A stretch of DNA of 5,716 nt from Lachnospiraceae bacterium UBA1755 (GTDB lineage: Bacteria > Bacillota > Clostridia > Lachnospirales > Lachnospiraceae), in assembly GCA_002314805.1 (NCBI GenBank), contig DCHJ01000088.1, forward strand, positions 1 through 5,716, in the 5' to 3' direction. The notes under the pieces are model-generated. The model saw only the letters and a list, made by a program, of their open reading frames with translations. It was not told where the DNA came from and ran no database searches. Both the position numbers and the translations under genes were made by a program. Positions 1 through 5,194 of the stretch are shown piece by piece. How positions within the stretch are numbered: the first letter of the stretch is position 1; each line of letters begins with the position of its first letter.

Positions 1-123
1 GATAAGCGTGTGGTCAGCAGGAGTGAGATCAGGACCATAATCAATGACTATATGACGACGATCATGCATGAAGAGCCGCTGGATCCCACATTGCTTGATT
101 TTGACGATTCAGAGAGCTGGTAA
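1..123 (+). CDS. C-terminal end of an unidentified protein (5' truncated)
   Basis: Frame 1 is open from the left edge of the window to a TAA at 121-123, giving the last 40 residues of a protein. The tail is mixed charged and polar (it begins DKRVVSRSEIRTIINDYMTT) and ends in an acidic stretch with DFDDSESW. No signature motif is visible, and the fragment is too short for me to name a family. The stop codon is 12 bases before the start of the next gene, whose ribosome binding site abuts the stop, so the two are probably co-transcribed. I call it coding because the frame is open to the edge and because of this operon-like spacing. Confidence 0.6.
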   Translation, partial: DKRVVSRSEIRTIINDYMTTIMHEEPLDPTLLDFDDSESW

Positions 124-135
124 AGGAGGATAGAT

Positions 136-342
136 ATGCTTAAGGTGATATTGATAATATTGGCAGTTATTGCTGCACTGTATGTACTTGCCTTTGTGGT
201 ATTCTTCTTTGACCTTGACGGCAAGCTTATATACCACGTAGTGGAGCCGACACTGTGCAAGCGCTATGACAAGATGAAACGCAGGGACCCGCTTCAGGTG
301 GAGTATCCTACGGATACACCGGATTACAAGTACAATGTATAA
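136..342 (+). CDS. 68-residue single-pass membrane microprotein, function unknown
   Basis: The gene has a textbook AGGAGG ribosome binding site at 124-129, six bases before the ATG, which makes the start secure. Residues 4-26 form one strongly hydrophobic helix (MLKVILIILAVIAALYVLAF and on). The short remainder is hydrophilic with a basic cluster, KRYDKMKRR, at about residues 42-50, and ends in a proline/tyrosine-rich tail (PTDTPDYKYNV). The basic cluster may place the C-terminus in the cytoplasm, which is inference from the positive-inside rule. It is not cleaved in any obvious way: no signal peptidase or lipobox site is seen. I recognise no family. The last 8 bases overlap the start of htpG in a different frame, so the two are probably translated in a coupled way. 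Confidence 0.75.
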   Translation: MLKVILIILAVIAALYVLAFVVFFFDLDGKLIYHVVEPTLCKRYDKMKRRDPLQVEYPTDTPDYKYNV

Positions 343-2221
343 ACAGTATAAAGCAGAAACACAGCGCCTTATGGGTATGATGGTCAATTCCATCTATACC
401 CATAAGGAAATTTTTATGAGGGAGATCATCAGCAATGCCAGTGACGCCCTTGATAAGCTGTGCTATATTGCACTAACTGAGCAAATAGAGGGTTATGACC
501 GCAGTAAGCTTGAGATAAGGGTGAGTTTTGATAAGCCCAATCGTCTGCTCACAGTTGAAGACAACGGTATAGGCATGAATGAGGATGATCTGGAGAACGA
601 CCTGGGAGTAATTGCCCGCAGCGGTTCTCTGGATTTTAATGTGAAGCTGCAACAGGCAGGCACGGACGATGATCTGTCAGGGCTTATCGGTCAGTTTGGT
701 GTGGGCTTTTACAGTGTATTCATGGTGGCAGATAAGGTCACCGTGCGCACCCGCAGATATGACTGCTCTCAGGGCTATGAATGGTCATCCGGGGGAGCGG
801 AGGGCTATGAGATAAGACCCTGCGAGGTACCTGTACGGGGTACCACAGTCATACTGCACATCAGGGAAGACGGAGATGAGAAGGATGAATACAGTCAGTA
901 TCTGAGGGAGTATCCGGTTTATAAGCTCATCAGGAAATACAGCGACTATGTGAGGTGGCCGATACGCATGAGGCTGCCTCATCCGGAGTTAAAGCCGGGG
1001 TGCGGCCCCGCAGCTCCTGAGTATACTGAAGTCTTCGATTATGAGACGGTCAACTCCATGTGTCCGATCTGGAAAAAGAAAAGGTCAGAGGTGTCGGACG
1101 GGGAGTATGAGGAATTCTATAAGGAGCATTTTGACGATAAGGCAGACACGCTTAAGGTCATGAAGGTGTCGGTTGACGGAAATGTATCCTATGAGGCGCT
1201 TTTGTTTATCCCCTCAGAGGTATCTGCAGATTACGGCTCGGAGGGATATAAGAGGGGGCCTGAGCTGTACTCAGGCGGAGTGAAGATAATGGAGCACTGT
1301 GAGGCGCTCCTGCCGGATTATTACAGCTTTGTAAGAGGTGTGGTGGAGACCGGTGACGTGAGTCTTAATGTCAGCCGCGAGCTGCTTCAGCAGGACAGGC
1401 AGCTGCGTATGATAAGCCAGTCCGTCGAGAAGAAGATCAGGGGCAGTCTTGAGCAGATGCTCAGTGATGAGCGGGATGTATATGAGAGGTTCTTTGCGCG
1501 TTTCGGACGGCATCTGAAGGCGTGCGCAATGGAGGATTTCGGCAAAAACCGGGATAAGCTGCAGGATCTGCTGCTTTTCGTATCGTCTAAGGAGAATAAG
1601 CCGGTCACCTTAAAGGAATATGTGGCGGGGATGAAGCCTGACCAGAAGTATATCTTTTACACTGTGGCATCGACTGTGGAGGAGGCTGCGAGCCTGCCGC
1701 AGACAGGGGTGCTTAAGGAACGCGGGTATGAGATACTGTATTTCGTCGATAAGGTTGATGAGCTTGTGACCCAGATGTTCGGAAACTATCATGATATACA
1801 GTTTAAGTCCGTGGTAAACGGTGAACTGGGACTTGATGAGGTCGTGGGTGCGCAGGCAGGCGGTGAGGATCAGAAGGTACTTGATTATATCAGGACGGTC
1901 CTCGGAGGCAGGATAGATGAGGTTAGGCTGTCGTCGAGACTCGGGAGCCATCCGGTCATCCTGACCAGCGGAGACGGCATAACCTTTGAGATGGAGCAGT
2001 ACTTCAAGAGCTTAAGACCGGATATGCCGGTGCATGCAAAGAAGATACTTGAGCTAAACGGCACGCATGCGGCTTTTGCGAAGCTTAAGGATGCAATCGG
2101 GGCAGAACCGGAGAGGGCTGAAAAATACGTGGAGATACTGTATCAGCAGGGACGCATGATGGCGGGGCTTAAGACAGAAGACCCTGTGGCGTACACGGAG
2201 CTCATATGCAGCCTGTGGTAG
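335..2221 (+). CDS. htpG: Molecular chaperone HtpG (bacterial Hsp90)
   Basis: This is a cytoplasmic, ATP-dependent, homodimeric chaperone of 628 residues; the E. coli protein has 624. The N-terminal GHKL ATPase domain (about 1-220) holds YTHKEIFMREIISNASDALD (21-40) with the catalytic Glu30 and nucleotide-contacting Asn34, DNGIGM (76-81), and the lid/glycine motif GQFGVGF (119-125). The middle domain (about 230-490) carries LNVSRE (344-349), where Arg348 is the family's gamma-phosphate-sensing arginine. The C-terminal dimerisation domain runs from about 500 and contains LELNGTHAAF (572-581). The eukaryotic MEEVD tail is absent, as expected in bacteria. The start fits the family N-terminus (KAETQRLMGMMVNSIYTHKE). 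No Shine-Dalgarno sequence lies in range of it, and the ATG overlaps the preceding stop by 8 bases, so translation is probably coupled. No heat-shock operator is visible just upstream. Confidence 0.97.
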   Translation: MYKQYKAETQRLMGMMVNSIYTHKEIFMREIISNASDALDKLCYIALTEQIEGYDRSKLEIRVSFDKPNRLLTVEDNGIGMNEDDLENDLGVIARSGSLDFNVKLQQAGTDDDLSGLIGQFGVGFYSVFMVADKVTVRTRRYDCSQGYEWSSGGAEGYEIRPCEVPVRGTTVILHIREDGDEKDEYSQYLREYPVYKLIRKYSDYVRWPIRMRLPHPELKPGCGPAAPEYTEVFDYETVNSMCPIWKKKRSEVSDGEYEEFYKEHFDDKADTLKVMKVSVDGNVSYEALLFIPSEVSADYGSEGYKRGPELYSGGVKIMEHCEALLPDYYSFVRGVVETGDVSLNVSRELLQQDRQLRMISQSVEKKIRGSLEQMLSDERDVYERFFARFGRHLKACAMEDFGKNRDKLQDLLLFVSSKENKPVTLKEYVAGMKPDQKYIFYTVASTVEEAASLPQTGVLKERGYEILYFVDKVDELVTQMFGNYHDIQFKSVVNGELGLDEVVGAQAGGEDQKVLDYIRTVLGGRIDEVRLSSRLGSHPVILTSGDGITFEMEQYFKSLRPDMPVHAKKILELNGTHAAFAKLKDAIGAEPERAEKYVEILYQQGRMMAGLKTEDPVAYTELICSLW

Positions 2222-2478
2222 GCGGGGGAATGTGGTGCACGTATTCATAGACAGGCTCCTAAGGCTTATATACGATGTAAAAACATAAGGGATCATATGT
2301 ATCATCCAAATAATGGTGGTATAAGGTCTTTTGCCTGTGAAAACGTTGAGCGTAGAATCAGATTATCAGTTAGTCCCAGTCCTCAAAGCCATTCCGAAAC
2401 TGACGGAGAATAGCATCCCCACAGCCATAGTACTTGTGTATTCGCTTAGTCCTATTCTTTCTTTACTGGGCAGAATCC

Positions 2479-2507
2479 GTGAAATACGAAGGTGATTATG
2501 ATATAAT
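2479..2507 (+). promoter_or_regulatory. Probable sigma-A promoter with extended -10
   Basis: A perfect TATAAT lies at 2502-2507, preceded by TG at 2499-2500 (an extended -10, TGATATAAT). A 17-base spacer separates it from GTGAAA at 2479-2484, which matches TTGACA at four of six positions. Transcription would begin near 2514, giving a leader of about 100 bases before the ATG at 2613. It is the best promoter match I see in the window and fits a new transcription unit starting with the folate transporter gene. AT-rich intergenic DNA can produce such matches by chance. Confidence 0.55.
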
Positions 2508-2516
2508 TCGATAAGT

Positions 2517-2558
2517 GTATTGGCGGAATACTAACGGAGGGTTATTTTTACTTTAACC
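2517..2558 (+). other. Two small hairpins in the 5' leader of the transporter gene
   Basis: The first hairpin is GTATT (2517-2521) paired with AATAC (2527-2531) around a GGCGG loop. The second is GGTTA (2540-2544) paired with TAACC (2554-2558) around a nine-base, U-rich loop. Both lie just after the predicted transcription start. They are short, and I could not match them to a known riboswitch class. They may be a leader structure or chance. Confidence 0.25.
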
Positions 2559-2601
2559 AAAAATGTCAGTCGGATGCAGCCGCAGCGGGCAGACGGCTCC
2601 C

Positions 2602-2606
2602 GGAGG
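2602..2606 (+). promoter_or_regulatory. Ribosome binding site that fixes the transporter start
   Basis: GGAGG at 2602-2606 lies six bases before the ATG at 2613. An in-frame ATG at 2574, which would add 13 residues, has no comparable site upstream, and the added residues (MQPQRADGSRRDV) are not like a membrane protein N-terminus. The start at 2613 is therefore preferred. Confidence 0.8.
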
Positions 2607-2612
2607 GACGTG

Positions 2613-3170
2613 ATGGAGTCAGATAACAGCAGGAAGAAATCAATAACCACGAAGAGGATCGCATTTGCAGGCGTACTTGCAGCCGTCTATGTGATCCTGT
2701 CTTTGATTTCCGTCGGGACCAATGATTTCAGGATATCGGTGGAGACACTGGTGATCCTGACAGCTGCAACAGTACTGGGGCCGGTCGAGGGATGCCTTGT
2801 GGGCATCACGGGAGAGCTTGTCCATCAGTTGCTGCTATATGGTATTGATGCGACTACTGTACTGTGGCTGATACCATATGCGGCGGAGGGTCTGATCGCC
2901 GGAATGGTCTCAGCAAAGCGTACGGGCCAGCTCACGTCAAAGACAGCTGTGCCGGTGGTGATAGCAGGTGAGGCAGTGCTCCTGGTCCTGGTGACACCGG
3001 TCAACGCCGTGACGGCGATAATTCAGGGGTGGGGCAACTGGGTCACAATACTGGGCGGGATACCTGTCAGACTGGTGATCACAGCAGTGAGGATCGTCAT
3101 CTATATACTTATCCTCCCTGTGCTGGTCAGACCGTTATTCAGGATCATAAATGAGAATAATGATAAGTAA
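2613..3170 (+). CDS. folT: ECF transporter S component, probably folate-specific (FolT-like)
   Basis: This 185-residue integral membrane protein would be the substrate-binding S component of an energy-coupling factor vitamin transporter, working with a shared EcfT-EcfA module encoded elsewhere. After a basic N-terminus (SRKKSITTKR) there are about six hydrophobic segments, at roughly residues 15-34, 41-55, 57-75, 80-100, 111-135 and 150-176. The first contains an AxxxA-type helix face (Ala19, Ala23), the kind of motif S components use to contact EcfT. The segment LGPVEGCLVGITGELVHQLL (55-74) matches the LGP-x-x-G-x-x-x-G-x-x-x-(D/E) pattern typical of these proteins. Folate specificity is inferred mainly from the downstream fchA, folD and folC; S components for other vitamins have the same fold. 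It has its own probable promoter upstream. Confidence 0.7.
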   Translation: MESDNSRKKSITTKRIAFAGVLAAVYVILSLISVGTNDFRISVETLVILTAATVLGPVEGCLVGITGELVHQLLLYGIDATTVLWLIPYAAEGLIAGMVSAKRTGQLTSKTAVPVVIAGEAVLLVLVTPVNAVTAIIQGWGNWVTILGGIPVRLVITAVRIVIYILILPVLVRPLFRIINENNDK

Positions 3171-3184
3171 CTGCGGGTTCGCAG
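3171..3184 (+). other. Stem-loop directly after the transporter stop codon
   Basis: CTGCG (3171-3175) pairs perfectly with CGCAG (3180-3184) around a four-base loop, starting at the base after the stop codon. No run of T follows, so this is not a standard intrinsic terminator. It may act as an RNA 3' end or processing structure, or it may be chance. Confidence 0.3.
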
Positions 3185-3439
3185 GACGACACGGACCGGA
3201 TCCGGAGGTATCCCGGACAACAGCTCAAAGTACGATGCGAATGGACACGGAGGTGGCTGCAGGAACAAAAGGAAAGTGAGCGGTGACGAGAAGAGAATCA
3301 GCCGTTGAGAAATCCGGCGTAAATGAATAGCTGCCCGATTGAGAGGGAGAAATGAATTCCGGGAGCAATCGGCGGTCACAGTCGGTTCGGTCAGGAAGCA
3401 GTAAGAATAAGTATTGAAGAATTGAGGAAAGAAAACAAC
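3185..3439. other. Spacer between transporter gene and fchA with potential RNA structure
   Basis: With the preceding hairpin this is a 269-base gap inside an otherwise compact folate locus. I find no supported gene in either direction. It holds a CCGGATCCGG palindrome (3196-3205), a TCCGG/CCGGA pair (3201-3205 with 3213-3217), a GCCG/CGGC pair (3301-3304 with 3315-3318), and a seven-base pair CCGATTG/CAATCGG (3335-3341 with 3366-3372). The GGTCA motif occurs twice near 3374-3393. It could be an untranslated leader of fchA. I could not match the ZTP or tetrahydrofolate riboswitch consensus, and I see no clear -10/-35 pair. Confidence 0.4.
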
Positions 3440-4099
3440 ATGACAGATTATACACAGAAAACATGCCGTGAATTTGTTTCAGTGCTGGCATCATCGCGTC
3501 CCGCTCCGGGCGGAGGCGGTGCAGCGGCTCTGGTGGGAGCAATAGGGACAGCCCTCGGACATATGGTGGCCAGCCTGACAGTAGGGAAAAAGAAATATGC
3601 AGATATAGAGGAAGAACTGAATGCTCTTATTGCGAAGTGCCGTGAGCTCGAAGATGAGCTTATGGATCAGGTACCTGCTGATGAAGCGGACTTTATGCCT
3701 CTGGCAGAAGCATATGCTATGCCCAAGGATGATCCGCGCAGGGAAGAGGTCATGGAGGCTGCAACTCTTACTGCCATGCGCACCCCCATACGCATAATGG
3801 AGCTGTGCTGCGAAGCAGTCCGGGTGGCGGAGATACTGGCTGCCAGGGGATCAAGGCTTGCCGTCTCCGATGCGGGCTGTGCAGCCGTATGTCTTAAGGC
3901 GGCTATGGAGGCAGCTTCGCTTAACGTGTATGTTAATTCGAGGATGCTTAAGGACAGGAAGAAGGCAGAAGAGGTGAATGCAGGATGTGAAGAGATGCTG
4001 GATACCTGGGGGCCGGTCTGCGACAGGATATACAGTGAAATCAGGAAGGATTTTCTGAAGGATAGTGTAAAGCAGGCTATGGAAAACGAAGCCAAATAA
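3440..4099 (+). CDS. fchA: Methenyl-THF cyclohydrolase / formimino-THF cyclodeaminase family protein
   Basis: This 219-residue cytoplasmic protein belongs to the FTCD C-terminal-domain-like (FchA) family. Members catalyse conversion of 5-formimino-THF to 5,10-methenyl-THF (cyclodeaminase) or interconversion of 5,10-methenyl-THF and 10-formyl-THF (cyclohydrolase). Visible signatures are the N-terminal glycine-rich loop FVSVLASSRPAPGGGGAAAL (12-31), TVGKKKYAD (47-55), DEADF (81-85), and SDAGCAAVCLKAAMEAASLN (143-162) continuing into VYVN. The fold is all-helical and the length fits the stand-alone form, with no N-terminal formiminotransferase domain. The ATG at 3440 is chosen over an upstream in-frame TTG at 3422 because AGGAAAG (3425-3431) is well placed for it and the family begins close to this methionine. 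It lies 21 bases before folD and is probably co-transcribed with it. Since that FolD lacks its cyclohydrolase lysine, I infer that this protein supplies the cyclohydrolase step. Confidence 0.9.
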   Translation: MTDYTQKTCREFVSVLASSRPAPGGGGAAALVGAIGTALGHMVASLTVGKKKYADIEEELNALIAKCRELEDELMDQVPADEADFMPLAEAYAMPKDDPRREEVMEAATLTAMRTPIRIMELCCEAVRVAEILAARGSRLAVSDAGCAAVCLKAAMEAASLNVYVNSRMLKDRKKAEEVNAGCEEMLDTWGPVCDRIYSEIRKDFLKDSVKQAMENEAK

Positions 4100-4120
4100 A
4101 GAAGCAGAGAGGAAACCGAT

Positions 4121-4990
4121 ATGGCAAAGCTTATGTCAGGAAAAGCCGTTGCAGATGCACTGGGTATACAGATCAGTGAAAGGGCGGCTAAGCTTAAAGA
4201 AAAGGGTATCGTGCCCACACTGGCAGTGATCCGATGCGGTGCAAAGCCTTCGGACCTTTCCTATGAGAGAGGAATACTGAAAAAAGCAGAGAGTCTCGGC
4301 ATCGAAGTCAGGGTGACAGCACTGCCGGAGGATGCAGACAGGGAGATGCTGGCTGAAGAGATAGTGGCTCTTAACAGGGACGATGCGGTGCATGGTGTAT
4401 TGCTGTTTCGGCCACTGCCGGAGCATCTCAGGAAGTATCAGACTGAGATATGCAATATGCTTTCTCCGGCCAAGGATGTGGACTGCATGACTGATCTGAG
4501 CAATGCGGGTGTGTATGAGGGAAGAGACCTCGGTTTTGCACCCTGCACTCCGGAGGCTTGCATGGAGCTGCTCAAGTATTATGGTGTGGAGCTTAAGGGA
4601 AAGAACGTGACGGTCATAGGCAGATCGCTGGTGGTAGGTAAGCCTGCTGCCATGATGCTGATGGCTGAGCACGCAACAGTGACTGTATGTCATACCCGTA
4701 CAGTCGATGTTGCGGCTATCGCAAGAAAAGCAGACATTATCGTGACATCGGCAGGAGCACCGGGAAGCCTGACAAGGGATCATGTGGCACCCGGACAGAC
4801 AGTTGTGGATATCTCGATAAACTGGGACCCGACGAAAAACAACGGTCAGGGAGGAATAACAGGTGACTGTGTATTTGATGAAGTTGAGCCTGTTGTTGAA
4901 GCGTTGACACCGGTACCGGGAGGCGTAGGCGCAGTCACGACCACTGTATTGCTGGGACATGTAGTCAGCGCGGCTGAAAGGACAGTATAA
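4121..4990 (+). CDS. folD: Methylene-THF dehydrogenase, FolD family, lacking cyclohydrolase residues
   Basis: This 289-residue cytoplasmic protein has FolD architecture: an N-terminal catalytic domain (about 1-135), a Rossmann nucleotide-binding domain (about 140-260) and a C-terminal return segment. Recognisable motifs are PTLAVIRCG (32-40), SYERGILKKAESLGI (47-61), VHGVLLFRPLP (90-100), AKDVD (117-121), PCTPEA (141-146), VIGRSLVVGKP (165-175), CHTRT (190-194) and TPVPGGVG (263-270). An ungapped alignment with E. coli FolD from PxLAVI to the end of that helix puts Ile52 where the catalytic lysine belongs (Lys56 in the human enzyme). The VQLPLP glutamine (human Gln100) is Phe96. The KDVD aspartate is kept as Asp121. 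Dehydrogenase activity is expected to persist and cyclohydrolase activity to be lost. The usual GGVGPMT is GGVGAVT here, a variant I associate with clostridial FolDs. GAGG at 4109-4112 is the ribosome binding site, eight bases before the ATG. Confidence 0.95.
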   Translation: MAKLMSGKAVADALGIQISERAAKLKEKGIVPTLAVIRCGAKPSDLSYERGILKKAESLGIEVRVTALPEDADREMLAEEIVALNRDDAVHGVLLFRPLPEHLRKYQTEICNMLSPAKDVDCMTDLSNAGVYEGRDLGFAPCTPEACMELLKYYGVELKGKNVTVIGRSLVVGKPAAMMLMAEHATVTVCHTRTVDVAAIARKADIIVTSAGAPGSLTRDHVAPGQTVVDISINWDPTKNNGQGGITGDCVFDEVEPVVEALTPVPGGVGAVTTTVLLGHVVSAAERTV

Positions 4991-4993
4991 ACG

Positions 4994-5039
4994 AAAAAGC
5001 AGCGGGTAACGGATAATGATGTTCCGTGTCCCGCTGCTT
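4994..5039. terminator. Bidirectional intrinsic terminator between folD and folC
   Basis: AAGCAGCGGG (4997-5006) pairs perfectly with CCCGCTGCTT (5030-5039). Inside it, after a 2x2 internal loop, ACGGA (5009-5013) pairs with TCCGT (5023-5027). The run of A at 4994-4998 becomes a U-tract after the stem on the minus strand, so it is a good terminator for the convergent folC. On the + strand the stem begins a few bases after the folD stop but is followed only by TTCATTATG, so termination there is probably weaker. Confidence 0.8.
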
Positions 5040-5094
5040 CATTATGCTGAAAACCGCATGAGATAAGCATCCGGTCATCCAAAGTCAGAAATCA

Positions 5095-5130
5095 GCCATT
5101 GTCAGTTCAGGCAGAATGTTTCTGACAGGC
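5095..5130. other. Bulged stem-loop in the folD-folC convergent spacer
   Basis: GCC (5095-5097) and TGTCAG (5100-5105), separated by a two-base bulge, pair with CTGACA (5122-5127) and GGC (5128-5130), giving nine base pairs around a 16-base loop. No U-tract follows on either strand. It lies between two convergent genes in a spacer with no coding signal. Confidence 0.35.
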
Positions 5131-5158
5131 ATCTGCATGTATGAGAGGATCAGGCAAG

Positions 5159-5183
5159 CGGCAGTATCAGGTAAAAGCTGCCG
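5159..5183. other. Stem-loop just downstream of the folC stop
   Basis: CGGCAG (5159-5164) pairs with CTGCCG (5178-5183), extended by one possible G-U pair, around an 11-base loop. On the minus strand it lies about 11 bases after the folC stop codon. There is no T-run after it, so it is more likely a 3'-end stabilising or pausing element than a full terminator. It could also be chance. Confidence 0.35.
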
Positions 5184-5194
5184 GATGACATTGA

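Larger units (their letters stand above)
2222..2612. other. Gene-free stretch between htpG and the folate transporter gene
   Basis: No convincing gene or intrinsic terminator is present. A hexamer pair ACAGGC (2251-2256) and GCCTGT (2333-2338) could form a long-range stem, but it has no U-tract. A GTG-started reading at 2232-2288 (18 codons, preceded by a G-rich run) is too short to support. On the minus strand, 2370-2462 holds a 30-codon stretch without a start that reads like a protein C-terminus, with YYGCGDAILRQFRNGFEDWD before its stop; it may be a gene relic. The right half carries the promoter and leader of the downstream gene, described separately. The middle looks more AT-rich than the flanking genes. 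Confidence 0.6.

Noticed and set aside
2232..2288. 18-codon reading with GTG start after a G-rich run, downstream of htpG
   Set aside because: It is too short, has a non-ATG start and no recognisable motif; there is no evidence beyond a possible ribosome binding site.
2500..2612. Tetrahydrofolate riboswitch upstream of the folate transporter
   Set aside because: TTCGATAAGTG near 2507 faintly recalls part of the class I core, but the conserved GGAGAGTAGA opening and the GGTGAATC/GCATCCGCTCC closing elements are absent.
2574..2612. Longer start for the ECF S component
   Set aside because: The upstream ATG lacks a ribosome binding site, whereas GGAGG sits at ideal spacing before the ATG at 2613.
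3383..3405. SRP RNA-like GGTCAGGAAGCAG
   Set aside because: It resembles the SRP domain IV core only over a few bases. The full GGTCAGG-CCGGAAGGAAGCAGC and its pairing arms are not present.
3255..3420. ZTP (pfl) riboswitch before fchA-folD
   Set aside because: CCGGG and GGCGG occur near 3359 and 3371, but the invariant CCGCCTGGGC block and the GACTGGCG segment are missing in the right order.
3667..4218. 183-codon minus-strand open frame opposite fchA
   Set aside because: It is Ser/Ala-rich shadow sequence of the fchA codons and crosses into folD, with no domain signature.
4136..4960. 274-codon minus-strand open frame opposite folD
   Set aside because: It lies wholly antisense to a confidently identified gene and is rich in Cys, His and Arg, typical of a shadow frame. 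It has no family motif.
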